64,000 nucleotides of DNA, taken from NCBI GenBank assembly GCA_015680685.1, contig MNCI01000808.1, positions 514,413 through 578,412 on the forward strand, read 5' to 3'. This stretch comes from Gnetum montanum. Its lineage: Eukaryota > Streptophyta > Gnetopsida > Gnetales > Gnetaceae. Below the pieces are notes generated by a model that had not been told where the DNA came from, searched no databases, and was given only the letters and a program-made list of their open reading frames with translations. Below are positions 21,895 through 33,919 of this stretch, in pieces (the stretch's first letter is position 1; each line of letters starts with the position of its first letter). Position numbers and translations under genes: made by a program.

Positions 21895-22146
21895 AGGTTC
21901 TTGTATGCAGTATCCACATGACAAGAAGACACCTAGTGGCTAAGAGCTGATCAAGAAAGCAACTCACTTATATGCATGGAACTAACTAAGCGTTTGACTT
22001 GCGCTTACATAGATAGCATTGATGCATTAGAGTAAGTACACTACTAACTTCCTAGCCCTAACTTAGAAAACATCAACTGGGGGGAGTTGGAAATTCCTAA
22101 AAAATTTAAATAAGAGCCCCTAGAGCAAAGACCATTATCCAACAGT

Positions 22147-23200
22147 ATGGAATACACATTCCTTAAAAATGGAAAAATGGTAATTATCAATGCAAGACTT
22201 GATCCACAACAAAAAGAGAGTGTGCTAAAGGAAATAAAAAAATGGTCAAAAGCCTTCACTTGGTCATATCTAGAATTAACTAGAATAGACCCTAAGATAT
22301 GTCAGCATAGGATTTACACTGAGTCCTCCATGAAGCCTCGAAAATAACCACAGAGGCTATTGAACCCAAAGTTGAAGAAAGTAGTAAAAGAAAAAATCAA
22401 ACAACTTCTAAAGGCTAGGTTCATATACCCCATTGTTGATAGTGAATGGGTTAGCCCCTTAGTAATCATGCCTAAAAAGGGAGGCAAATGGAGGATGTGC
22501 ATAGATTTTAGGCTACTAAACATGGCAACATTCAAGAATCACTTTCCATTTCCATTTGTTGACCAAGTCTTAGACAAAATCGAAGGGCATCGTTATTATA
22601 GTTTTCTAGATGGCTATAACAGATACAACCAAATACAAATAGCCCTAGAAGGCCAAGCCAAAACTATGTTCACCAGTCCTTGGGGAACATTTGCATACAA
22701 ACAAATGCCATTTGGCTTGTGCAATGTCCCTACCATGTTTCAACACTTAGTTCTAAGCATATTCTAGTAGTAGATAGGAAATGGTGTGGAAGTATTTATG
22801 AATGACTTCTCCACCTACAGAGCAAGTTTTGATCAAGCCTTGGACCAATTAGAGCATGTGCTGAAAAGATGTGTAGAAACTAATCTAAAGCTCAACTGGT
22901 AAAAAAGCCATTTGATGGTCCAAGAAGGTGTAGTACTTGGGCATAAAATTTCACATTCAGGGATAGAGGTAAACACTCAAAAAATCAAAGTCATCCAAGG
23001 AATCACCCGTCAATCGAAAACTATTAAAGATATTTGGTCATTCCTTGGACACACTAGCTAGTATAAGAGATTCATAGAGAACTTTTCAAAGATTGCCAAA
23101 CCATTTGTAGAGTTAACAAAAAAGGATGTACCCTTTGAGTGGACTAGGGAATGTGAACTAGCTTTCCAAACTTTGAACTAGAAGCTAGTAGAAACACCCA
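22147..23200 (+). pseudogene. Element W reverse transcriptase
   Basis: RNA-dependent DNA polymerase. Upstream anchor FTWSYLELTRIDPKICQHRI, then PKLKKVVKEKIKQLL, SEWVSPLVIMPKKGGKWRMCIDFRLLN, FPFPFVDQVLDKIEGHRYYSFLDGYNRYNQI and GTFAYKQMPFGLCNVPTMFQ, all standard Ty3/gypsy RT blocks. The catalytic box reads VFMNDFSTY (22795-22809): the first Asp of (F/Y)MDD(F) is Asn. Two consecutive TAG codons precede it, and WSFLGHTS-stop-YKRFI marks the end of the connection. Inactive. Confidence 0.9.
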
Positions 23201-23660
23201 TTCTACAAGCTCCTGACTGGTCTAGGCCATTCCATGTCCTAACTAATGCATCCAACTATGCCTTAGGAGCTGTACTTGCATAATTAGATGACCAGAAACA
23301 TCCTTATTACATCCACTATGCAAGTAGAAGTATAGCTAGTTCATAACTTAACTACACTACTACAAAAAAAGAATTAATGGCTGTAGTGTTTGCACTAGAA
23401 AAAATTAGGCACTATGTATTGGGGTACAAAGTATTCATACACACAGATCATAGTGCAATCCGGTTCCTCATGAATAAGCCAATGGTAAGCCCTCGTATTA
23501 TATGATGGATGGTAATCCTACAAGAGTTCAATTTAACAATGATCAATCATAAAGTCACTGAGAACGTAGTTTCCAATCATTTATCTTAGTTGCACTAGGA
23601 TAGCAAAGAGGATGAGTATCCCATTTCCGATCACTTCCCTAATGAGTTTCTCTTTTCCGG
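23201..23660 (+). pseudogene. Element W RNase H
   Basis: Removes the RNA strand during reverse transcription. Motifs in order: PFHVLTNASNYALGAVLA (first catalytic Asp changed to Asn, at about 23241), IHYASRSIASS, YTTTKKELMAVVFALEKIRHYVLGYKVFIHTDHSAIRFLM. Stops replace Gln in VLAQ and elsewhere. Standard single RNase H for the Athila group; no second (archaeal-type) RNase H follows. Confidence 0.85.
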
Positions 23661-23799
23661 TGTAGTAAATGGCCAATCACCCATGGAGATGAATTGGTGT
23701 AGTAGCATTCTTACCTATCTCCTTACCCAAAAAACACCACAAGAGCTAGACCTTAAGAAGAAACAATAGTTTCTTCACATAGCCAAGTATTTCATGGAG

Positions 23800-24903
23800 A
23801 TTAATGGACAACTTTACAAAGTATGTCTTGATGGCTTATTTCAATGGTGTGTTCCCGATAGAGATCAATTGAGAGTTTTCCAAGATGCTTATGAGGGTCC
23901 TTGTGGGGGCCATTATGCAAGGAGATAAATGACCATCAAGATCCTACTTGCAGGGTGTTATTAGCCTACCTTGTTCCAAGACACCCATCACTTCATCCAA
24001 TCTTGTGAACATTGTCAACATGATGGGGAAATGACTACTAGAATGGAGGATCCACAACAATGGATTCAACCATTAGAACCCTTTGAAATTTGGGGAATTG
24101 ATTCCATGGGGCCCATTACACAAATGTCCAATGGAAAATCTTACATCATAGTTGTTGTAGACTACTTAACAAAATGGGCTAAAGCAGCTGCCATCAAAGA
24201 TTGCACATCATCTACAACTACAAAATTTGTTCATTAATAAGTTGTAAACAGGTTTGGTGTGCCACGTGCACTTATTTCAGACAATGGAACACACTTCACA
24301 AGTGCAACTTTTCGGAAGCTAATGCAACACTTAGGGGTTGAGCACAAATTGAATACATCATATCATCCCCAAGAAAATGGTCAATCCAAGGTCACCAATA
24401 GGGAGATTACTAAGATATTGACTAGAACCATTAGCAAATATAGGTGAGATTGGAGCAGTAAACTGAATGATGCTCTTTGGGCATACCACTCCACATGGAA
24501 ACTCCCTATAGGCTACTCTCCCTACAAGTTAGTATATGGAAAACTTCCAACACTTCTTATCCAAACTAAGCTTCGTACACTAGCCATGACATGTGACCTC
24601 AACCTTGACCTTGATCTAGCATAAAAACAAAGGTTAATGACTCTTAACTTGCTAGATGAGAACTGACTAGCTGCCCTGTCATCTAATGAGTTGCACAAGG
24701 TATTTAATAAACAACATCATGACCTGAAAATTAGGAAAGTTAAGTATCAACCTAGAGATAAGGTTCTCTACTGGAATCCCATACATTTATCACAATGTAC
24801 CAAATTTCAAAAACTGTGGGAAGGACCTTACATTATCTATGCAACGTTTCCTTCAAGAGCCATGACCATATATAAACCTAAGAGCCTGATAAAAGACTGT
24901 TAG
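23800..24903 (+). pseudogene. Element W integrase
   Basis: DDE integrase that would insert the cDNA. The HHCC finger appears as DAYEGPCGGHY...HHFIQSCEHCQH. Core: GIDSMGPI (first Asp, about 24100), ISDNGTHFTS (second Asp, 24280), then HPQENGQSKVTNRE, where the catalytic Glu is Lys (codon 24388). The C-terminal domain is recognisable as YQPRDKVLYWNP...KLWEGPYII. Three or four stops. No chromodomain visible. Confidence 0.9.
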
Positions 24904-26928
24904 TCAACGTGCAACAAACAAAACCTTTCCATGAGTTTAGGACAACCAGAACATATGCTACCTCTATAGGTGGACAACCTTGCTCATTATTTCAAATCTC
25001 CTATTTCCAACTTAGTCATGGGGGAGATGGCCACCTCTGCTAACCATTGAAGGCCCTCACTTCTTTCTAAATTTTTGTTTTACACATTTTTTGTTTTTCA
25101 ATTTTCTTTAATCTTTCTTATTTATTTTTTACATCATCATTCATATTTTTATCATTTCTTCGTGTACTTTTGTTTTGTTCGTCACCCAATAAGTGTTCAT
25201 GATGGTGGTATGAATAATATCATATCAATTGCTAATGTTTGGATTTTTCCTTTGAAGTATGATATTGATATTAAGGTATAGTTTTTTTGATTAAATAAGA
25301 AATGAGTCCACATCGTTCATACATCCATAAAATCCTATGGTCTCCCTTGGCTTGGAACTATACAATCCCTTTCTCTAATAAAACTATTAATGAATTGGTG
25401 GTTGGGGATTTCTCAAACTAAGGAAGGACTCAAGGAATGAAAAGGGTGTGACTTCAAAGGGATTTGATGCATTTGTGCTGGCTATTCTCTTGAGTGCTTG
25501 GATACTTTTTCCTTGGGTTTTCTGTCATTCTGACCATTCATCAAATCACCAGAAGCTGAGTACATAAAAATAAGTCTTTGCATGGTGTGGTTCTCACTTG
25601 AAACACACAAAAAAAAATAGTGAGAATTAAAAGCACATCCCTTAGACACAATAATGAAATTAGACTACACACACTGGTTATGGCACTAGAAATACATGTT
25701 ACCCATGCCTGAAGGTTCCCTCTAACTATGGCCCTTTCTTGCTTCTTGGTTCTCCCTCTCGCTCTCCTTGGAATGGTGGTGGATTTTTGTAGAGGCATTC
25801 TTGTTGCTTCAAGAGGATGAGTTGCTCAAATGTGTTGATGCGAGGTCATTGAATGTGGTTTGTTGAGCCTCAATTTGGAATGAGATTTACTCGATCACAT
25901 TAACCATGAAACAAACAAGGGACTTTACAAAACCTTGTTCTTGGGTTTCCATTCCATTCTCTCCTCTCCACCTTTCTTTTTCATTTCTCACCTCATTGTT
26001 GATTTTATCATTAGTCTGTACCTTGGTTGATGCATCGGTCCTCCTTGGTAATTTCTTATGGGTATGTTTTTAACTCAGGCTTCCCAATGACATTCCAAGA
26101 GCCTATGGACTCTTTGGGTTGTAGGTTTGTTAGGGCATCAAGGGCATGAGCCTACTTTGGGGAGGACCCATTGACATTCCTCTTTGGTGCAGTTTTTAAC
26201 TTCTTTCCTTGAAAAAATTTCCTACAATCAATAATTTTTGTTTCATCCCCATCCATGACATACATTTTATTGGTGTTTCTGTTGTTACTTTTTCTCCACA
26301 TTTCTTATTCCTTATCTTTTTCCATCCTATCACTACTGGAGGTTTGCTCTTAGTCATGGGGGCCCTGGCATAATTTTTTCAATTTTTCCTAACCCCTACA
26401 CCTTGGGTAGTCACTAGTGTTAAAACTCTAGAATCAGTATTTGCCATAACCACAACTCATCCAATGCACTTTACATCGAGGAAAGGTATCAATTGCATTA
26501 TGATTTATCTGCCCTCGCTCATTTGTGACTGTGTTGTGTGTGCAAATGGTAATCATACAACAATGGACTAGGTCTAGAGGAAACACATATGATGGACCAG
26601 AATTGGAACATTTACGAAAGGAGCAAGATTGGTGGCATGACTATGGATAAACAATGAAGGGTACAATCTTGGCATCGGCAGCAACACTTCTCTTTTTCTC
26701 TCTCTCTCTCCTTCTCTTCCAATTGCCAAATAAGGCTAGATGTTGTTTATGTACAATGTTCACTTTTGTGGTCATGAACACTAATGCTGTTATGTATTGT
26801 ATTGTTGATCCGTTCACCGGGCATGTTGAGTCTATCACCATGTTAATGGTCATTCAATCAATAATCCCATACCTTCCCAATATTTTTTCAGGAACTCAAG
26901 GACAATTTTTCATTCAGTCATGGGGGTA
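24904..26928 (+). other. Element W 3' UTR
   Basis: About 2 kb between integrase and 3' LTR. Athila-group elements often carry an env-like ORF here; I see no convincing sense ORF. On the minus strand 26290-26050 is open for about 80 codons with two stops, which may be a decayed antisense ORF. The end, CATGGGGGTA (26919-26928), is the polypurine tract. Confidence 0.5.
26919..26928 (+). promoter_or_regulatory. Polypurine tract of W
   Basis: CATGGGGGTA immediately before TGATGAAC. Element V has the equivalent GTGGGGGTA before its TGATGA LTR (minus strand, 43965-43973). Confidence 0.7.
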
Positions 26929-27737
26929 TGATGAACTGCGATATCATGTATGCAATATCAGATCAACCATGCAATGTTTGATATTCGATATCGCGGCCCA
27001 TCTTCTTGCCTATAAATAAGAGGCAGTGCCCTTGGTTTCCACATTAGAAGTTAGTCCTTTAGCCAAACTCTTGCCATTTTTTCCTTGAGAGTTAGAATTA
27101 TTTCTGCGTGCTTGCAATAGGAGTCATAAAGTGAATGGATCTTTATTCGAGCATTGTGTACCTAAGCACACTTTGTGTATGGAAATAAAGATGAACTTTA
27201 TGATAAACATTGCAGCTTACAAAATAGATTAATTAGTGTTAATTATTATTTAATGATTTCTTAGTTGATTAATGATTTCTCTTACCCTACAACTCTCTTA
27301 GTTAAACACATTCAGTACGACCACTTCGAGCATGCGTGTAGCACTTGGTAATCCAGTAACGATTAGTGTTTGGTAATCCTAGTAGCGTTGCATTAGTTCA
27401 GGATGTGTACGGAAAGTGGGAATGGATATTGGTGTTAGGAGTACTTATAACTTAGTTAATGAATAGTTAAATTAGATTAGTCACTTAGTTATCTCTCTCT
27501 CTCTCCTCCTTATTAGCGCAGGTTATAAAAACACATAAAATCCATCAAAATCATATGCCTCAAGCTTACTTAATCATAAAACCATGACATACAAGTAAGT
27601 TTGGAAAGACAACAATTAATCAACCTGTTATTGTTCCACAAAGGCACATGGGCACTTAGTCCTTGGAATTTGATCGGATCATGTGTGAAATGCTCGTATT
27701 CGTATGGTTGAGCGTAGGGGTATCTTGTTGCTCATTA
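26929..27737 (+). mobile_element. Element W 3' LTR
   Basis: 809 bp, TGATGAAC...GCTCATTA. It has an intact TATA box (CCTATAAATAAGAGG, 27010-27024) where the 5' copy is mutated. Followed by the ATGAG duplication. Confidence 0.9.
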
Positions 27738-27742
27738 ATGAG
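27738..27742. repeat. Target-site duplication of W, right copy
   Basis: ATGAG, identical to 17876-17880. Confidence 0.85.
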
Positions 27743-27878
27743 TGAGTTGTCTCATAGATCATCCCAACAAAGGCCATTTACCCTTGCCCCTAATCGACCA
27801 ACTACTTGTCACTTTACATTAAGAAAACAACAAGCTTCACATTTTCCAAATTCTATCCCTAGAAGAATTTGAACTATG
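27743..27878 (+). other. Element U leader, right of the W insertion
   Basis: Continues the leader that stops at 17880; no further features up to the gag start. Confidence 0.5.
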
Positions 27879-30230
27879 ATGGCAACCAATCAACCCCCAA
27901 CTCCTTTGGTGAGCAATCTCTTTAATTTCACAAATTATCATGATATTTCAAAATAGTTTCAAAACATAAATTTATTCTTTGATCCTACGGCTCCTAATAG
28001 TAATGCCCATAAACATATACAATGTTTTGAAACTTTGCTAGGCATTTACAACCTTATTTTAAATGCCATAGCATGTAAGGTCTTTGTAGCAACTTTTAGA
28101 AGTAAAGCCACCTAATGGTTTTTAATGCTTCCTAATGCCTCTATCAACTCATGTCAAGACTTTAAAAATAAGTTTGTACTCCAATTTGATAAGTTCACAA
28201 GTCTTCCTTTAGCCTAAAGAAACTTTACAAGGCTAATAAAACTGCCTATGGAAAACATTTGTCACTATAATCTAAGATTTCTCCATCAACTTACTTATGT
28301 GCCAAATGAGATGCATCCACAAGCTGATGGCATCCTCAATTTTTACCTCTCTATCATTGACTCATTTTTCTCTTATGCCATTAAATCTAATCCCAACATA
28401 ATAGAAATACGAGCATTGACTAAAGTTGTTGAATTAAAATAAATTACCTTAATAAATAGTGATGAAACACATTTATTGTTGGTCTCAATGTTGGGTACAT
28501 GATGTCATAGCCATGATGTCACGTAGAAAATGTTGGGATCTTGATACGACATCACGTAAGTGACATCAAAGCGTCTACCCTAGGTCTATAAATACCATGC
28601 CTGGACTCCTATTTTGAGTCAGTTTTTAGTTTAATTTTCAAGAAGAGTAGTGAAGCTCTTGTCATTTCATTTCCTCAGAGTTAGAGTATTCTCTAAGTGC
28701 CTACAGAAGGAGTCTAAGTGTATATGGTTGTTTGTTCGAGCACTAATGTATCTAAGTGCAGTAGTGTGACAGGAATAAAACAAACTCTTTGACAATCCTC
28801 GCAGCACTAAGAATAGCTTAATATTTTCTTTAATGCATTTTACTTTCATGTCCTTTATTTTAATGCATTTGAATTAAGCAATTTATTTTCAGCAGTTAAT
28901 GAAAACAAGCATGACCACTTCGATCATTCATATAGTACTTGCTAACCTAACAATGCTTAACATTTGATAGCCCAACAGTGCTATATGTGTTAATGATGTG
29001 TCCAAGAAAGTGGGGTGGTTACTTATGTTAGGCTAGCTAGGCAATAGATGAATTAGATCTTTAATCACTTTACCTTTCATTCTTATTGTAGGTGATTACA
29101 TATATAAAACACAAAATGATAAAAATTATATACCTCAACTACACTTAAACAATACCCTTGAACTTCACAAGTGTAGTTGGGAAGACAATGAATGTTCTTA
29201 ATGCCCATTTCACTTCCTAGAAGAGCTAGTGCATTAGATAACTATAGGTCCATGAAATTCAACCACATCGTACATAACGCCTTAGTGATTTGTATGGTTG
29301 GGCGTAGGGGTACCTTGTCACTCATCAAATAGCATTCAAGCCCAATTTGGAATAATAAGTATTAGTAATCCTATGCAATCTAATCCTTAGCCTTCACAAA
29401 CATTCTTGATGGTTAATACTATGTTTCAAACACCTCCCCCTCTTTCAAATGACTCAATCAATAAGTAATTATCTTCAAGGACCAACATCCTCTTTATTTT
29501 TAGCATCAAATACCATTTTAAAGTGACGATCAATCAAAAGATTTAATCCAATCCATCATAAACCCAAAAGGAATATCCAATCCTAATGGATTTACTACTT
29601 AAACAGAAAATCAAATGACCCAAATATTGACCTCTCTTCAAAAGATTTCTAATAAAGTAGTTGAGCTAAATTGAAATAATAACAAAATTCCTATACATTC
29701 TAAAAAATCAAACACATCAATTGATGATGAATATTTCCGCCTTCATAACATTAAGAAATACTCTAAGAAAATTTGTCCTTAATTTTTAGCATTATTTTGT
29801 GACAATGCCCAAAATCAAAAAAATGGGAAAACCTTAATTATGATCCTCAACATACCTCATGAAATAGAAAAAGAAGAAGTTTCCTCATTTAAACATGTCA
29901 TGGTAAGTGATCCCAATCTACACAACACCCACTACCATAGACTTAATGACATTATGAACACTACTCAATAACAAACTAGGAATAATCCTTATACTTCCCA
30001 CAATAGAAGAGTTCTTAGTCAAAATAACACAAATAATCAAACCAAACTATCCCAAGTAAATGTTTCACAACAACCAAACTCCCCTTCTATACTTCGAAGA
30101 ACTCCACCTCAACATGAAGTCAAAGATGAACATAGAACTTATGATCTAGTTGATGATCTGAAAGAGTTAAAGACAAAATTTTAATGTATGATCTTTTACA
30201 TTTTAATGAAATGAAATATGTAATTCAAAA
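27879..30230 (+). pseudogene. Element U gag, split by a solo LTR
   Basis: The ATG at 27879 (MATNQPPTP) starts a frame that carries the retrotransposon gag core: FFDPTAPNSNAHKHIQCFETLLG, FRSKAT-stop-WFLMLP (Trp context of the gag signature), FKNKFVLQF. The frame is interrupted at 28459 by an 868-bp solo LTR and resumes at 29333 in the same frame when one AATAG copy is removed (ITLINS joins IQAQFG). Beyond, 29520-30190 shows another open stretch in a shifted frame (HNIKKYSKKICP, LIMILNIPHEIEKEE, DLVDDLKELKTKF). Several stops. Confidence 0.75.
28455..29332. mobile_element. Solo LTR of the TGATGA/TCATCA family with AATAG duplications
   Basis: LTR 28460-29327 (868 bp), TGATGAAAC...GTCACTCATCA, flanked on both sides by AATAG (28455-28459, 29328-29332). 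It has a TATA box (TCTATAAATACC, 28584-28595) and shares its last 30 bp and the CTTG.TAACC.. unit with the LTRs of W and V. No internal sequence, so it arose by recombination between two LTRs of a former element. It cuts the gag gene of element U; orientation is plus. Confidence 0.9.
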
Positions 30231-31388
30231 GATAGTGTTCATACACTTGAACCCAATAAAGAAAAATCTCCAACAACTGAAAGGCAAGTTCACTTTGTAG
30301 AAAGTCCTAATGTGTTATCAATATAAAATTTAAGTAATCTCATGTTAAATAAGACAGATCAACCTCCTTTTCTAACAAATTTGATCATTTTATGAAAGGA
30401 TGTTCATAATTGCTTAATGAATTTTGATAAAATTGTTAGCATCATGCCATTAGAGGTGTGTAAAATGTTGGAAGTACAAATAATACCACAGGAAAAAAGC
30501 ATGATACAACTTAATGGATCTAATATACTCATGGTAAGGTCATTAAAAGGAGTAAAATCACAATGTAAAAAATATCCTAATTTTACATGTTATACTAATA
30601 TTTTAGTGGTTAAAATGTCACCCACTTATGGTGTTCTTCTATCTAGGACTTTCAGAGCCCAACTTGGGGGCTTCTTTAGATCAAACATTTTAGAATTATT
30701 AATTCCTATTAAAGGAAAATGTGAATATGTCATTATACCAAGAGAACCCTTTTATAAACAAGTGGTAACAACTTTAAATCAACAAAATCAATCTTTCAAA
30801 AACCAAAATACTAATCTTTATGTTGGAGTTATTGAAGTTGGACATAGTGAACATGTTATAAATGGCCATGTGAGTGAAATTTCAGAAATAAATCCTTTTA
30901 CTCAAACTTTTGGGGAATGTGAAGAAATTTATGAAGATGCCTTGCCTTATCATCAATATGATGGAAAAACATTTCTTTTTTATGACCCACTACCATTAGG
31001 AATGGACAAAGATATAAATGAGATTCTAACCATTAAAACATTAAAAGGTGAGCCAAATCATGTTCCTAATGCAATAGCTCAAACAACCACTATTTTAGAT
31101 GTCCCTTTTAGACACAATGCTTGGGATTTTGAAATTATTATTAAAAGGAATAAATTTTATTATATTCCAAATAATATGTTTTCTTTCCAAGTTTTGATGA
31201 TGATAATCATATTCATAAGCTTTTATTTTCCAAGGGTGAATTTAGTGATCAATGTTTTAAAGTTACTCAAGTTAATGAAGAAGCTATGTCAAAGGATGTC
31301 ATATTTTTTAAATAAAATCTCTCCTAAAATGGAAACTAGAGAAGCTTTATTTGATGACTTACATACCAAAACCAAACCATTTAGATAA
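30231..31388 (+). pseudogene. Element U protease and protease-RT linker
   Basis: The open stretch 30417-31388 (323 codons) begins within a protease domain: IVSIMPLEVCKMLEVQ matches the block after the catalytic Asp of Ty3 proteases, and TYGVLLSRTFRAQLGG matches the YDVILGRPWL block. The catalytic DSG/DGG itself is not recognisable (the sequence there reads LMNFDKIVS). The remainder is Asn/Ile-rich linker leading into RT. It is the longest stop-free frame of the window but is clearly retrotransposon, not host, sequence. Confidence 0.7.
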
Positions 31389-31841
31389 AAACTTAGACCC
31401 ATTAGTTCCAATATTGAAACATTGATGAAAGAAGAAATTGATAAACTTTTAGAATCTAAAATTATTTATCTTGTGAAACATTCAAGTTGGATATCAAATT
31501 TAGTGCTTGTTAGAAAATGAACAAATAAATTATGACTATGTATTAATTTTCATAATCTCAATCATCAACAAATTGTTAAAAGATGGTGTGACAAAAAATA
31601 TGCAAGTAAAGTCTTTAAAGTAGGAGATCTAGTCCTAGAAAGAGATAGAGCATCTGGTCAAATAGGTTCTTAAATTAAGTTTTCTCCTTTGTGGTTAAGC
31701 CCATACCAAGTCACAAATGTCATTGGCCCCAATGTTTACAAAATTTTTGATTTGCAAGGATACAAATTAAATAGAAATTTTAGTTCATTTTATTTAAAAC
31801 ATTTCTACTCAGGTGCTCCATGTGAACACTTGGTAGATTCC
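31389..31841 (+). pseudogene. Element U RT start fused to integrase tail (internal deletion)
   Basis: 31389-31577 encodes the start of RT: MKEEIDKLLESKIIYLV, SSWISNLVLVRK, LCINFHNLNHQQ. At about 31577 the frame passes directly into the C-terminal part of integrase: KVFKVGDLVLERDRASG, FSPLWLSPYQVTNVIG, VYKIFDLQGYKL. The polymerase palm, RNase H and integrase core, which normally take up 2.5-3 kb, are missing. Ends with LVDS-stop at 31841. Confidence 0.8.
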
Positions 31842-33919
31842 TAGTTTCATGATTTCTTCTCTTTTTCCATGTACTTCATTTGTATATAGTTGCATTTGTA
31901 TATTTTCTTTGCATTTCCATCATCTTCTCATGCATATTAAGTCTACCATCAGCTCTTTCTTAGCATATTGATTTTGGTTTGAACTTTGCTTTTCATATGA
32001 TTTTAGTAATCATTATGATCTTTTGTGTTACTAGGTATTGGGTCATCATAACACCAAATGCAAGTATAATGTTTTATATGTTATATCATATTACTATTAT
32101 GTAAAATCTCGTTATATGTTATACTTTAATATTTTATTGATTCTTCCCAATCTTTTCAATATTTTATTAGTTATGTTAGATTATGGAGGATGGGATTTAT
32201 GCTAATGTATCATGTTATTATCATGGTCATATAAATGTAGGACATGTGAGGTTGAAGAATGGTTAGCCACAGTCATTAGGTGACCTTAGAAAGTTCCATT
32301 TTCCTCTCATAAGCCTTGGCCGTCAAGTGTGATGATCCATGGCTATCCTATGAGCAACAAGATAAAGTGTGTTCCTCTTCACTTGAGAACCCCTAGCCAA
32401 TCAAGAGACCTATTATGATGTCATCTAGCTTATAATGAAAGGCACATGCACGGGGGTTGAACTACATCATGGGTAGAGTTTTTGAAAGGACCATGTTCTT
32501 TGGCAGTGTAACTAATTGGCTAGACTCATGCTAGAATTCCTATCTTAAGAATGAAGTACATCATGAGTGAAGTTTCCTTAGAAGAAAAAGGAAAAGAATG
32601 AGGACCATGTTCTTTGACAATGTAATAAGTTTTTAAGTGTGATGGGGTCCAACAGCAATCCTCATCCTAGCCTCCAAAATTCAAAAAAGAGAAAAGTAAA
32701 TATTTCCTTCCCTTTTCCTAATTTTCCTCATTTTCCCTTATCCCTTTTCACCCATTCCCTTTCTAAATGTCAAAGAAAGAAAAAAAAAACTAAAGGAAAA
32801 ATCCGAAAGTTGTGGTTAGCTATGATCTAAGAGAAACATGTCCGCTTCATTAAGTTTCACATAAATCTTGTGCTCAAAGTAGTCCTTATGCTAATTTCTT
32901 TTATAAATGAGATGATTGGAAATGAAATCTTAGTTATGAATAATCTATATATATATATATGCAAATACACTTGTGATTCAAAATGTTATATCTCGATTAA
33001 ACAAGGTGGTGGGTCAAGGGTGGTCCATGTTTAGTATTTTCTTGATTATATGATTATTTTAATCATGTTTTAAAATGGTATGATTTGCTTTCAAATTTTA
33101 ATTTGCCAAGTGTTTTGAGATCTTTTTGATTTTTATCTTTTGCATTTGCTTTTAAAATTTCTATAGTTTTGCTATTCTTGCGCTTGCTAGTTTGAGGACT
33201 AAGTGTTGGTTCCAACATCTCCCATGCTACTACTGCATAGGGCCTTGGTTTATTAGTTAAAGTGTACTTTTAATAAATTAAGATGTTAACTCATTTAAAA
33301 GACTGATTCCTTAAGTGCTTCCAAATCATCCTTAAAATATTAACGTTAGCTCATGAACGGTTATAGCAAGAAAAGTCAAAAGATTTAGAAACGTTGAAAG
33401 AACGTGAGCATGACAGTTTCCATATATCCAATAAGGTTATGATTTGGAATTATTTCTATCTGCTTCCCCCCGATGGTTGCGCCATCCTTGGCAGTCCCCA
33501 ATTGGCAACTTTCAAGTCCTCAACATTTTCGGCACCCCAGCCGAGGCCCGTATAGACGTCTTGAGTCCTGTCTCCAGTCGAATGCAGTGCGGGCAAGGTT
33601 TGTGTGGCGTGTGTCCTGTTTTAACACGAAAGTTTCAAGCTCCTCCATGACACGTCCTACCATTGTTTTAATCGCATCCATTGATTCCTTCCTTTTTTTT
33701 TATCTTCCAAAATTATTTGTAAATGCATCAAGTTGGTCATCACCATGATACCCACCAACGGGGCTCACCACTGCATAGCCCATGACTGCTGGTCAAGCTT
33801 GTATCATGATGCAGTAGTTGCTGCTACAGCTGCAGGAAAGGAAGAAAACATCATGTTTATGAGAACCTGGTTTTCACCTCTAAGATCTCTTTGCCTTCAT
33901 TTGGTGCCCAACAAAACCG
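31842..33919 (+). other. Element U 3' UTR and left part of its 3' LTR
   Basis: AT-rich without coding potential up to about 33430; a TA run lies at 32946-32960. From 33430 GC content rises. The boundary between UTR and LTR is not visible; a purine run AGGAAAGGAAGAAAA (33834-33848) is a candidate polypurine tract but is not followed by a clear TG terminus shared with the 5' copy. Confidence 0.4.

Larger units (their letters stand above)
17881..27737 (+). mobile_element. Element W: complete Athila-like Ty3/gypsy LTR retrotransposon
   Basis: Both LTRs start TGATGAAC and end TCATCA (TCATTA in the 3' copy), giving a 6-bp terminal inverted repeat. The element is flanked by the perfect 5-bp duplication ATGAG (17876-17880 and 27738-27742). 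Order: 5' LTR, primer site, gag, zinc knuckle, protease, RT, RNase H, integrase, long 3' UTR, polypurine tract, 3' LTR. LTRs differ by roughly 12% by eye, so the insertion is old. It sits in the leader of element U. Pol is riddled with TAG/TAA and lost catalytic residues, so it cannot move by itself. Confidence 0.9.

Noticed and set aside
26654-27019. 121-codon ORF with signal-peptide-like start
   Set aside because: It spans the polypurine tract and the start of the W 3' LTR, so it cannot be a conserved gene.
30417-31388. 323-codon ORF as a genuine host gene
   Set aside because: Its start aligns with a Ty3 protease block and it leads directly into RT motifs; it is element U pol sequence.
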